Of a stretch of 64,000 bases of DNA, positions 45,352 to 58,150 are shown in pieces. The stretch is from Raphanus sativus (taxonomy: Eukaryota; Streptophyta; Magnoliopsida; Brassicales; Brassicaceae). The DNA lies in contig NC_079515.1 in the NCBI RefSeq assembly GCF_000801105.2, positions 25,381,407 to 25,445,406 of the forward strand, read 5' to 3'. The position numbers and the translations under genes were made by a program. The notes under the pieces are model-generated. The model made no database searches and had not been told where the DNA came from. It saw nothing but the letters and a program-made list of their open reading frames with translations. Within the stretch, counting starts at the first letter, position 1. Every line of letters starts with the position of its first letter.

Positions 45352-46799
45352 CGTCAGAAGAAGATGACAACTGTAGTAAATAGGCTGCGGAAGCTGAGGA
45401 AATCGAATCTCGATCTGAGGAAGAGGAAGAAGAAGAAGAAAGCTAAGCTAAAAGACGAAAGAGAGAAAAGCTGTGAGGTTGAGTTCGCATGGCTGCTGAG
45501 GAACCGATTCGTGAGAGAGCAGAGCAGAGCAGCAGCAAACACGACTTTTCAAGATTTTTATCCCTTTTTTTTTTCTCTTTCCAAAATTAAAAAAAGTGTT
45601 TTTAAAGCGCGTGTCCCCGTGGTTTGGCCGATAATAAATTACTCCATAAAGGCATGTACGCATTTACTTCTTCTTGTTGACAAACACACAACTCTAATTT
45701 TTTTTTTTTTTTTAAAAGCAATAACTTCTTTTTTCATGAAATTTTTTTTCTTCTAATTATATTTAGCGATAATATTAGAGAATGAGATCAACATTTATCG
45801 TTGTAAAGATTAATGTTTGATTCGCAGCATCTCTTAAAACGTGTAGGATAATGACGGTTTGTATTATTATAGTAATAATTTTAGTGATTAGCAAAAACAA
45901 AGCGTAATATAACATGGAAAGGAGAATCTATGGACCTTATAAAGATGCCAGTGCTAAAAAGGATTCAAAAGAAGAGGCCAAAGCCACCCCCACCACCCTC
46001 GATTAAGACTTTTGCCCTTTACCTCTGGAAATGTTTTGCTTTTTTGTATTTGTATTGTATGTGTGTTTTTCTTGAGTTTGTATGTTATTTACCAGAAAAT
46101 GAGGGGAAAAAACTTAAAAACATCTCATTACGAAAATGATGGTAGGGTCTACGTGCTACGTGTTTTTTTTTGTTTTGGTATTTGTATGATTGAAATTGAA
46201 TGATTGTGTTATGGTCTTGCGGATTAATAAATACTATTTGAAAAAAATGTAAATAAATACTGTAAGTACGTGGAGGAGTTTCTGACTAATTCAACGTGGA
46301 GGTTTTTGCTTCGCTGTTAGTTTCTTCGTTTTCAATCCAGCTCCGTTGCCATGTGGGTATAGTCATGGATGTAAATGGGAATACCCCCATTTTCTACAAT
46401 ATTTTAAGTTTCTCTAATACACAAAATAGTAGTAGTTTATAGAAGTGTCCCATGATTGTTGTTATCAACACCGCCCACGTTTTGTGGTGTTTATTCTAAA
46501 TAAAATAATGAAAAAAATTACGCACAATCTATCCAGCTATCTATCTATGACTTATATGATTTTATCGTTTGATGTTGTTTTCTTGGAGTCCAACACGAAC
46601 CAATGTATCAGAAACTTAGGAAGAAAAAAAATCCGGGCGAGTGGAGATAACAACCAATCTATGCACAAACACTCTTTACCATATTCATCAATTTAAACAA
46701 CTAATATGTCTAGCTGACAAAAAAAGAGAAAAAAACAACCAAAATGTACATATCCATTGTTACAAGAATGCATATGTTTTTTTTTTTGGAAAAGGATTA
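45352..46799. other. Spacer upstream of the pseudokinase gene
   Basis: It begins with the kinase gene's 5' UTR/promoter, which is rich in GA on the plus strand. No other gene is supported; the plus-strand frame 45364-45756 is a low-complexity reading of that GA tract. Confidence 0.45.
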
Positions 46800-46813
46800 A
46801 AAAATGCATATGT

Positions 46814-47976
46814 TTTTTTTGGGTGAATTTGTGTAATAGCCAAATTAAAAAAAAATTTAAGAATATGGCTATGATGTTGACATTATTAAATCTCTTAACT
46901 TTTTCACCATTTTTTCCGGTTTTGTCCATTTGTGAAGTAAGTTGACGGTAAAATTATTGTTGTAGCGTTTATGATATCAACGTGTTGACTATAATGTCAT
47001 TTTATAAATAGAATAGAACATGCTATAAATGACATAGTTCACATTAATGAAAATTATTTAAATATATTATACTATGTATGTTTACAATTAACAAATAGCA
47101 TAAACGTAACTTTTTTGACAAATAATTCAGCAATATATTACATGATTACTAACCTCTAAAAGAAAATATAAATCCTTAACCCAAATATCAACATATGCAA
47201 ATAGAATAGTAACAAACGAAAGTATGTCAAAATTTAAACCAAAATAGTATAGAACACCAACTTCATCTCAACCTCTAAAATCTAGATACTAAACCTTATC
47301 TCAATTCCACCCAAACTCTTAAACCTTAAACCTTAGATCCTAACCATATCTCTTCACCTTATAAATATTAAACCCTAAATTCTAATCACTAAACCCTAAT
47401 CCAAATCTAAACCCTAATCCAAATGTAAATATTAATCTAAATGTAAATCCTAAATTCAAATATCAAAATATATTTCTTAATAATATAAAACACTAAACCC
47501 TAAATTCTAACTAGTAAACCCTAAACATAAATATAAACATTAACTCAAATATAAACTTTAGACCCAAATATAATGGAACAATAATAAATAATATATTACA
47601 AATGGTGAAACTTTGAAATGTTTATTCCTCACCTTATAAATACTAAACCCTAAATTTAATCACTAAACCCTAATTGAAATGTAAACCCTAAACCCAAATA
47701 TTAAAATATATTTTTAAATAAAGTAGAACACTTTTTATTAACATACAAATAGAATAGAACAAAATAAAATAGTATAAGAACATGTGGTGAGAATGAAAGA
47801 AAATGAGTGGTAACCGGTAATCGAAAAAGAAAAAAGTCACTTAAATTTTTATTAACTGGATGATAAGGGTAATATAGTATATATTATAAGAATAATGGAT
47901 GTACTTTTTTTTTGGTTAGATGCTAAATTATAATTTATTTTGTAACCATCTCACCCAATTTCCCTTTTTTTAGCAT
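46814..47976. mobile_element. MULE-like element with telomere-like interior
   Basis: The left end reads TTTTTTTGGGTGAATTTGTG. The right end in reverse reads GGGAAATTGGGTGAGATGGT, an imperfect inverted repeat. The direct repeat AAAAATGCATATGT flanks it (46800-46813 and 47977-47990). The interior, about 47280-47720, is a decayed array of AAACCCTAA units, also known from some crucifer Mutator-like elements. No transposase frame is present. Confidence 0.55.
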
Positions 47977-47990
47977 AAAAATGCATATGT

Positions 47991-49458
47991 CCAACGTAGA
48001 CTTTTACCATATTCTGACGTTTATCAGTTTACTACTGTATTTGATGCACCCAATGCAACTACTTTTCATGTGTATATGCTTGCTTGTTCGAGAGTGTGCA
48101 TCAAAGAGGACCCAAATAAGGCTCCAAATATAATGGCTGCATATATGACCATCTACTTGTAAAGGGTATATGAAAAAAAGGAAAAACTAAATAAAGACTA
48201 CCAATTTTTGGAATAAAATTAAATATAACAAGTAGTAGTATATAAGGTTGACTTAACGATTTCGCCGTAATCTGAAAGCCATCGGGATTGATTGGGTGAA
48301 GAGAGACCAAATCATAATACTATTATAATGTTTTGCAGTGCACCGCCATGTCCTGGCAATCTAACTTCATTCATACGTAATTATGCTGTCTTTACGTTCA
48401 CATGTTGACCTAATTCGTGATTTCACTTTGACCTCTATACTTATTTTAACTTTTGTTTTGTTTATTTTTTTCAGAAAACAAGAGTTGCATGTTCGCTTCC
48501 ATGTGAATATTTGCGCATAAGACATGAACTTTCATAGTGACACTGCGTTAGACATTTTTAAAAAAGTTGAAATTGTAAAGGCCATGCATTCATTAATTTT
48601 GTCACTGGCTTATTAAATGCTACAAACCATGCATATGGGATCTCTGAATGGTCTAGGATCAACCATTGTCGTATATAAATCTATTCGATATTTTTTCGGA
48701 CCATAATAAAGTTTGTTACAAAGATCTGAAAACATTGAATAATTCTTTAAAAAGAAATAAACTATTGAAGCTGCAATCACACGTTAGCGTACATATACAT
48801 GTTATGTTGTTTTTCCTTAAAGATCCTTTTTGTTTTTTATAGCATCTCCAATGACACACTATTTTTTCTTCTATAATTTACACAAAAATAGAATTATATT
48901 TGATATGCATTCTTTCAAACCCTTATAAATATTAAACTAAATTATTAGATTTCTAAGATCACATATAACCGAAGTATAAGAAGGAGAATAAAAATAGATA
49001 AAGTTACAGATTCAGTCTATCATGCAAAAAAGTTAGGATGCAAAAAAAAATTAAAAAGTATCGTGTTATTATTTTTCTGTTATTATGTTCTACTTAAAAA
49101 TGTATCCTGTTGTCTATTTAGAGTCATATACTATGCTAAATTTCTCTTTTGATAAATAATAAAAATAAGATGTTATTTAAAAATACCCCATACACAGTAC
49201 TAATATGTTATTGAAAACAAAGCAATCAGCAATGTCAGGTCATTTCCTAGTCATATATACTTTAAAATTTTAGTGATTAGTAACATCAATATTCACTTGT
49301 GTTCCTGAACAAAATAACGTAGCATCTTTAGATTTTAACCTTATATAACATTACATAAAAAAAACACTACATCACGCATACAAGAGAAAATTCACTGCAA
49401 TATGTGATCTTGCAAGGAACAGCCTCAAGTAACAAGACTTTTGAGCATATTTAAATTA
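47991..49458. other. Spacer with a MITE remnant
   Basis: AGCATCTCCAATGACACAC at about 48842 is a Tourist-type terminus without a recognisable partner. Otherwise AT-rich with no supported frame. Confidence 0.4.
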
Positions 49459-52400
49459 TCATAGTTCTTCTTTAGTTTCGAGAAAACCCGTCCTCTCTCG
49501 AAGAATCTTCTGCCCCACATACCTACACATTTAACTCTCCGGGAATTATATATATGTTATATTTAATAACTTGTGTGGATCATTTATGCGCAAGTGTTTA
49601 CCTTCCGAGCATCATGATCGTGGCTTGAGGATTAGTCCCTGGAGTCTTGAGAAACGTGGATGCATCGACGACCCTCAAAGCATCAACCCCTAATACTTTG
49701 TAATCATTGTCGACCACTTTTCCAACTTGACAACCTCCATGGTAATGATAAATAGTCATCACGGTATCTTTACAATATTGCTTCAAATCGAACAATGAGT
49801 TTATGTGTCTTGGCCTCAGATTGATGGGAAGGGCAAGAATGAGATCCAACAATCCACGCCCGGTCACTCCAGGGAACTTGTACTTGGAGTAGTTCTGCGA
49901 ATTTATCACTTTAATTATAGCACTGAGTCCTTCGACACAGTTATTCAAATCTTCTGGTTCTTGGTAGTAGTTAAATGTCACTGAAGGGTTATCATCTGGA
50001 TTCGTGTTCCGCAGCTCCAAGTGACCTCTCGAGATTGGTCCATACACTTTTTGAATTATCCCACCTGCTTGTGTTGTAATGTTAAATCGAAGATCCAATA
50101 ATTTGAAAAAGTTTGAGAGGGTTTTTGTGGGAAGTTTTATCTGCATAAAATACCATAACAATTTTAAAATATAGTCTCGTAAGTAGCAAAATTATATAAT
50201 GTTAATAATTTAAACGATAATTGATTATATACCTCATTGAGAAGATTTAGAACACCATCGAAGAAGCTATGCGTCAAACTAATAGAGAGGCTTAACCCAC
50301 TCAAACCTTCAATGTAACTACCAAAATGAGGGATTCCAGCGACTTGAACAAGGGACACTTCTACAAGTTCAGGAGAAGGGATGACGACGGCGTTCATCGG
50401 ATTATCACCCATTCCTTGTCCAACCATGGGGTGATCTAGGATGACCGGATCCACCCCATGGTCTGCTAGATGGGCCACAGGGCCAACACCACTCAACAAC
50501 AGTAGCTGCGGGCTCGCGATGGCACCTGCTGATAAGAGCACTTCATTCTGTGTGTTATGTGCCGCTAGTTTTGCCGTGTGGAACACTCCATTCGCATCTT
50601 GGAAGATCACTCCATTTGCCTTGGGTCTCATAGTCCCTGTAAGAAAAAAACAAAACCTTATCCGAAGGAAAATAATGTGTATGGTGATTGGTGAACGATA
50701 GATGACAACGACCAAAATGATCACCATCATTATATGATACATGCAGAGTCGTGCCAATAACTTTTTGCAAAAAAAAATATATTAATAAATATATTTTACC
50801 ATAAAATATAGGAAAAGTATTTTCAATGAAGGTTCTATCCATTAAAATTATAAATATATCTAGTATTATTTGTCACATCCTTGAGTTTATGAAAAATCCA
50901 ACTCAAAGTTTTTTAAAACAAATATTTTAAAAAATATTTTTAGGGATGCTATAAGTCATCAATATATTTTTGAAATAAAACTTTGGTAGAAAGTATACAA
51001 TTTTTGTTACCTTTTATGTTTAACTTATAAATAAAAATCGAAAAATTAAAAGTGATTTGACATAAACTAAAGTTTTTGAGTTTTTTTCTTCATATGACAC
51101 GGCTAGCTCGGGATACATTATTCCTTAGAAAGTTGTAAAATTATAAAGAATTGATGAAACTAAAATAAATGGAATGATAATAGTGAAATACAACAAAAAT
51201 GGAATAAAAACTCATTCAGTTCATTATTTTTTTGTGCAATACTCATTCTATTCATTTATAACCAAATTTGTTATGAAATAATTGTTTGTATTTTATTTAT
51301 TTATTTGTAGAATCGTTGGAATGAACATTCATATCATATGATATTTTCAGAGCTAATGGAATAAGTTGTTTCATATTATTTCATTCTTAAAAAATCAACA
51401 ATTCAATTGCAACCTAAAGCGAATAATTGAACATTAGCGCTTAAAATGAATATTTAGACAAAACAAGAAGATTATAATTTAAACCTTAAGTTTTTTTTTA
51501 ATTATGTTAGCATGTACTTGAAAGACGTCTAATAATGGACATAAAAATCATATTTGCAAACAAAGTGACGAGTTTGTTTTTTTCCTTCTTCTTTAGCTTG
51601 GTCTTGAAAAAATACGTAGAAGATTACTAACTAAAAAGTAAAACATTCTCCACCATACGTAATTTGATTACATGCAAGATAAATCTCTATATCTCTTCCA
51701 CACCTTACGGTCATGGCATCTCCTTCTTCGATCATAATTTTGTTCAAGATTAATCGAGGAGTTTCTAGCCCAAATCATACGTTTTCACATTCAACTAAAG
51801 CTTTCAATATCTCTTCCAAATATATAGGAATCAATCAAGGAGCTCAAAGAAAACATGGATTTTTTTTGTTTCTCTTCCAAACGGGGTCAAACTAAACGCT
51901 CAACTCAATGAGCATTTAAAGGGTCTGGAAGCTCACAACTAGTCCAAGATCCACTTTGGTTTATCAATCTTAAATTTGTTTTAATGGAAAACCTAAGTAA
52001 GACCTCTAACTTAGGTTTTCCATAATAACTATTGATTATGGAGTAACTTAAATCTCAGTGAACCAATAACTTGATACATTTGTCAGACTGGACACTGTAT
52101 CTTTTAGGATTAGAAACCACATTGATTAGACAAAGAAGTTTTCCTAAGAAAAAGAAAACCGGGTATAAAAATTGTATAAATACGGAACTAACAGGATGTA
52201 AATTATTATTTCACATAATCAATATGCTAATCTTAAAATGAATATTTGTCTCAATCGTGTTTTCTTTCTATAATATTCTTGTTTTAATCGTGCTTAATTC
52301 ACGTTTGTTCAAAACAGAAACTATCAATCAAATTACCTGTGGTGGTGAAGAGGATCTTATGAGCAGAAGCGTGCAAGAAGACAGTAATCTTTTTCGGATC

Positions 52401-53160
52401 AGCATACTCCAATAGATCCGCTGCCGTGTGTCTCCGACCATCCGGGTCAAATATCGTACCGCCAATTTTCGTTCCATAGATATGTTTGTACGTGAAACCA
52501 TTATATGGAGTCACTCCAGCCTCCAAAAGACCATCTATAAACGCCGTTTGCCATCCCTTAATCTGTGGTTCGAACACCAACTTCTTCTCGACCCACTCGT
52601 AAGCTGCTTTGACCTCTTCTCTGTCCCAACCAGATTCCGCCACGTAATCATCTTCCGCACGTGAGTAGAATCCAGCGTTTATCACTGTTCCTCCTCCTAG
52701 CACGCGTGCACGTGAGTTGAAAACGCCATCTTCGGAGATGAAAAGCTGAGACCACGCGTTTGGAGTTGTGTTCAAGAATGTGTTCAAGAAGTTTCCTATG
52801 TCTGTAGCCGTAGGGTTGTCGTAAGGAGACCCACCACGTTCGAGGAGTAAAACGGTGGCGTTTTGGGATAGCGTTGCGGCTAGTGCACATCCGGCGGTTC
52901 CTCCTCCGATGACTATGTAGTCGAAGTGAGATAAGGTTGGTGCTGATGTTGCATCTTTTAAAAAACTATAATAACCAGCTTCACAGATAAGAAAATTTCA
53001 TTTAAAATTTGGAATAAGAATATACTAAGAATAACCTAAAATTTGTTAAATGATTAGTGATGGAGGTAATAGTCGTACCTTTATCAGAATAACACGAGCC
53101 TTGGAAGATGAAAACTGCGACGCTTATAAAACGGAATAACCGGAATATATGAAAATCCAT
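49459..53160 (-). CDS. HOTHEAD-type GMC oxidoreductase
   Basis: Five exons (53079-53160, 52337-52978, 50233-50636, 49602-50140, 49459-49522) join to 576 residues. A signal peptide (FISVAVFIFQGSCYS) indicates secretion. The FAD-binding Rossmann motif GGGTAGC is at 52-58, the second GMC signature (GAIASPQLLLLSGVGP) is in exon 3, and the catalytic His region YHYHGGCQVG and conserved GTNPQATIMMLGR are near the C-terminus. GMC enzymes oxidise alcohols with FAD. HOTHEAD relatives act in cuticle omega-hydroxy fatty acid oxidation, while others are called mandelonitrile lyase-like; the substrate here is unknown. It matches Arabidopsis At3g56060 by position and length (577, from memory). The last exon is only 64 bp, and a frame without it would stop right after LGR. 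Intron 2 is 1.7 kb. Confidence 0.92.
50637..52336. other. Enlarged intron 2 of the GMC gene
   Basis: 1.7 kb of AT-rich DNA between exons 2 and 3. No open frame of note and no clear transposon ends were found, though its length suggests old insertions. Confidence 0.5.
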
Positions 53161-54628
53161 TCTGGTGTAACGGTATATGTAAAATTTTATATGTACTCTA
53201 AATTTCTTTCTAGTTTCTACGTATATATTTTTGGGGGTAAAAACCTAGTTTTATGCGATTATATAATGGTGAAGTAGTCTATATCATCAAGATCACGGTA
53301 AAGTCTCTTAATCGATGGTGGTTTTGGCTTCTTCTAATAATTAAAGCTTTTTTAATTTCTGACGCAATTTAATTTGGTCCATATACGTAACTATGTTCAA
53401 TGTTAGATCTGTTTGGTAAAGAAAATCTCTACGTTAGTTTTTTTCTTCCTAGTAATATATGGTCTATATAGATCAGATATGGATATAGCTTTTTCGGTTT
53501 TATATTCGATTCAGATTTCGAATTTTTGATTTTATCGGAAATCCATCAACATTAACCTGATGCATAAACATTCGTTTTGGTGTTTTGACTTGTGTTTGTA
53601 ATAATTTTGTTATTTTCAATCAGGTTAATGTTTTGTATCTTAAACTTGTATGTGTTTTTACATTTGAGTTTTGTTGTAATTATTTTCTGTAGTGAATGGT
53701 ATAACTAATATTATTAGTGTATATTAGTGTAACTACATCAGTAGTAGGCAACTGATATAACTAACTTAACTACAGTTATTATATGGGTAAGCACCTGGAG
53801 CCATCTCTTTGTACTAAATTATTGTGCATGAACAAAAAAACGAATGTTGAAATTTTGATGAATTAAAAATCACATACAATATTAATTAAAATAGATTTAT
53901 AGATTACTATATGTTTTGTTAATTAATTTGGTTTACATATTAAGAAAACGAAAACATTATATTTGACAATTAATTTAATTTAAAATTACACTTATGTGTC
54001 AAAATTTCAAATAATTTTTTGATTGTGTTTAAAGAGAAAAGACTTCATTTTCTTTTCTATGTATATAAATTTGATATTTAGTAAAAAAATTCGGACCTTA
54101 ACAGTTCACTTATTTGTTTCTTATGTACTTATAAAATAAAAATTAAATTAAATATTAAAACCTCATAAATATTAAATTGAACCAAATTCTTAAAATTCTT
54201 AGTTTTCTTAGATTTCAAAGATTACATATAGGGGTTTTGCATTGTATAACTATAAAAATTAATATTTTACAAATACTCATATGAAAACCATGGCTATAGC
54301 ATTGTGTGTATATTATAATTATTTTTTTGATCAAATGTGTGTATATTATATAATATTACAATCCCTACCCCTAATCAATCTTAACCATTCATCTTCATCT
54401 TTAACTTTCTTCTTTGTTTTATTTTTCTTTTCCATCTATCAAATTTACTAAATATCAAAATGATCGAAATTTCTTTTTACATATAAGAAATCATTGTTTT
54501 CAAAAATTAAAAAATGAAGAGTACTTTTCAAATTTAGGAACATAAATAGGATATTTTCCAAATTATCCAAAAAAATTAATGTCAAACATATGAGTAAATC
54601 AAAACAAGGGTATATTAGTCATATGTAA
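53161..54628. other. GMC promoter and AT-rich spacer
   Basis: No gene supported. A perfect 14-bp inverted repeat, AACATTAACCTGAT at 53548-53561 and ATCAGGTTAATGTT at 53619-53632, could form a hairpin with a 57-bp loop. Confidence 0.45.
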
Positions 54629-55256
54629 GAGTGGGCGTTTGGTACTCATTCGGATTCGGTTTGTTTTATTCAGGTTTCAGGTTTTCGAGGTTAAAAATTT
54701 CAGTTATATTTGGGATATTTATAAATTTTGGTTCGGGTCCGGTTCAGGATCAAATAATCTGTTTAAATTATTTTTTAAAATTTACAATTCGTATATACTT
54801 TAAATTTCTAAATATCTACAAATAAAACTATATATCACAAATAAATTTGAGCAATATATGCCAAAATACCTAAATTTAATATAAAAATTTAATTTTACTT
54901 GAATATTTGGATGGAGAAAATATTTTTGGTGTTTGAGTATTTTTTAAAACTATTTTAGATAATTGCTTTTGACTATTTGTATATATTTTCAAATATTTTA
55001 GACATCCTCAAAATATTTTATACACTTTGGATATTAACTCTAAAGTAGCTGATATATTTACATATATAAATCTAATTCGGATATATTCAGAAAACCAAAA
55101 TATTTTAGTTTGGATCAGATTCGGTTCTAGTTTTTTCTGTACTAAAATTTTGAACCCGCTCGGATATTTAACTAGTTTCGGTTCAGGTTTAATATTATTT
55201 TTTCTGAATCAGATTTAATTTGATTTTTCGGATTCTTATTTTTTGTCCAGTCCTAG
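54629..55256. repeat. TTCGGTT-rich repeat related to 18505-19288
   Basis: It starts AGAGTGGGCGTTTGGTAC and ends TTTTTTGTCCAGTCCTAG, with many GGATTCGGTT, GGTTCAGG and TTTCGGTTC motifs near both ends. These are the reverse-strand form of motifs at 18505-19288. A dispersed crucifer repeat, non-coding. Confidence 0.5.
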
Positions 55257-55549
55257 TCATTTGTTTACTAAACCTTTCTAAATAAAAATAAAGATAAAAA
55301 ATAAACATAAATCCATTTAATAATCTATCTAGATAAACTATGTTAATAGACAAACGAACAGTCCGATAACATCTAAATGATTATTTAGATGGATCATGTA
55401 ATTACATGGATTATGTGGATGAAAATAATAGATGGATGGTGAAACAAACCGTCCCCTTAATATCCAATCTAATAAGTGGCAAAATAATAGGGACGTAGCA
55501 TAAAATTTGTAACTTAATTTTTTTTTAAAGGTCCAATACATGAGAGTCG

Positions 55550-55842
55550 TGGAAGCCTCCTTAGTCCAGTGGTTTGACTAAGGGTTCAATTGATTTTATA
55601 TCCGGAGGTCTGGGGTTCAAACCCCAGAAAATACCAAATTATGCAGGTTACATGAGATCTTCAGCTTGGTGTATGGCGTACCATCGAACATGGATCTCAT
55701 AGGACGGCTCAGAGTGGTGCAGTCAGACGTGTATTCTCATATGGTGGTAGAATTGTCGGCTGTAAAATCGTCTTTGTAATATTCTCATCATTGTAATAGC
55801 ATAATTAATCGATAATAATCGACCCAGATGTTAAAAAAAAAA
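55550..55842 (+). mobile_element. tRNA-derived SINE, second intact copy
   Basis: Nearly the same sequence as 35466-35779: box A-like TTAGTCCAGTGGTTTGACT, box B GGGGTTCAAACCCC, shared body and a poly-A tail at 55833-55842. The box A region here is better preserved. No target-site duplication was recognised. Confidence 0.85.
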
Positions 55843-58150
55843 GATTACAAGTTGTGTAGTACGTGAAGGAAAAATAATCATTTAGATTTACAGTTGCTAC
55901 AATTTACAAAATTATGATATATATACATGAGAGTTAAAAGAAGCTCTATAAAATGAAAAAGACAAAGAAACAAGTCATGGGATGTAAGTAAAAAGAAAAT
56001 CGTAATATGATCCTAGAATCAATGAACATATATAGAACATAATTCGCTTTATATTATTTTAGGAGCATTTTATAGAACTAACTTTTAATTGATGAGTTAT
56101 TTACATGTGTGCCGTTTCTTACGTGTAAGTTCCACAAGCCTTTTCATCTTAAATTTTAAAAAATCCTCTTTTAATTAAAAGAATTACAAAAAATGCCATT
56201 GACCATTACACTAATATATAACATTCGGTTCATTCATACGCATTACTATATGTCTCTCATTTAACATTCAGTTCACTCATTCGCATATGTCTCACATTAT
56301 TATAAATAGACTATAACATTCGGTTCACTCAAGTTTATATTACTACATTCGCATTCGGTTCATTCATTATTTTATATTTCTCGCCATTATATATCCATAC
56401 ACTAAATGGAAAATGAAGGTGTATCAAAGCTTGGCAATTTAATCATCTAACCTCTGTATACTTTTCCATATTGCATTGTATATCGTACACATAATGTTTA
56501 TTATTGTTAGAGAATCATATTACAAAACAAATAAATAAATGGTCATATAGCAATTTATTTATAATTATGAGTTTTGTATAATTTTGCATTACTGTATAAA
56601 TATGAAATTTTTGATATTTCAACTACAAATAATATATGTCGTTAAGTTAATTTCCTCATTATTTAGTTGCATACTATTTTTTATATATAAACTAAAGAAA
56701 CTTTTATTATGATTATTTTCATTATTTGTTGTATTGTTTGTCATAGTCATAACAATAATGAAATTTTGATATGTTAACAGTTCATAGAAATTAATTTCGA
56801 TGAAGATTTGTTATGTCTATTACTTATGGCACATTCCTCAAATCGCAACATTGACAATCTCTGAGATTCTTGAGATCGAATTTGACGGTAAAGAAACATA
56901 TATAAGAAAACATGATATCATGATATTCAAAGTTATAATAAAAGTCCAAGAAAGATTGATATATTTTTTTTCTCTAGCATTGATTCAATCGAGTATAAAT
57001 GGTAATGTCTATGTTTTACGGAAATCTAATTGTATAGGTTAGGAATGAGAGAGATTTGTTTTCGAAAATTATTCGTAAGAGTATTAATGTACGATTGAAG
57101 AGTGTCATTGACCTTGTGTGATTACCTTAAATATGGCAAGTATATAAATCGATTTATGGCTGATTTATTTGACTTCAAAGTGATCAATCAAATGGCATTA
57201 GTACATTATCGCATTAAGGAAACTTTTTACCAAAATTGGAGCGCAAGTTATGTCCTCCATTTAATTTGACGATTTGAAAGTCATTAATTTGATGTATTCA
57301 TTATTTCTAAACCCTAATCGATTTCTTCTACTATATAACAATTAGTTCTCACCACCTAACTCCTCACCACTTAACTCCTCACCACACTCTTTCGACTCTT
57401 ATTTTTTATGCATGGTTTTATTAGTCTATTTCATATGTTTTGTTTTATCTTAAATTTATGATTTTAAATGAAAACAAATTTGGACTTATATATCTATGTT
57501 TTGTGTTATCTTTACATCATAATTTTTTTATTAGTATGTGCTTATTCTTATTGGTTCACTTGCATGATATATGATACAAGTAAATAAATAAACGAATACA
57601 AAAGTTTAAAAATAAATACAAAGATTAGTGTAGTTTCTATTTTTTATGAATTTTACCTTTATAATTTCTATTAATTCAATGTGATTGTCTATTAAAATAG
57701 TCTCACTCCACGCAGGACGCGGATCATCACCTAGTTTGAAACTATTACTCTTAGACTCTTCACCATATCCTCTCTTTTTTTTTTCCAAATCACAAGCAAT
57801 TTTTTCCTACTAAAGATTAATTATCATAAGAGATTAGGATGAGAAAAAAAAAGGACACATCCATCCTTTTCTGTAGCTTACTTGCATCACAAACCAACTT
57901 AAAAAAAAAAAAGAGAGAGACACTAAGAGTTTGAATATTTCCCTCCTCTACATAACAAATCAAATATCGTCCATACGTCAAGCAAGAGCTCAGGCATATT
58001 GAATGATGGCCAAAAAAACGAACACAAACAAAAGAGGCAGTAAAACAAACGTTGTGATGTAGTAATAGAACGACATGGCATGATAATAGGATATTTGTCT
58101 TCCGGGTCTGGACCCAGCTAAACAGTCGCCATGTGATGATGATGCTCGTT
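55843..58150. other. Spacer with short repeats and a Helitron-like end
   Basis: At 56222-56372 the phrase ACATTCGGTTCA(C/T)TCA recurs four to five times. CTCACCAC(C/T)TAACTC is repeated about three times at 57349-57387. CGCGGATCATCACCTAGT at 57718-57735 resembles a Helitron 3' end (plus strand) with a poor hairpin. No gene is supported. Confidence 0.4.

Noticed and set aside
45364..45756. Lys-rich 130-codon plus-strand frame near the kinase start
   Set aside because: It reads the GA-rich leader of the divergent pseudokinase gene and then poly-T tracts; no motif.
47280..47720. True interstitial telomere array
   Set aside because: Units are highly degenerate and lie inside a bounded MULE-like element, so a chromosome fusion site is unlikely.
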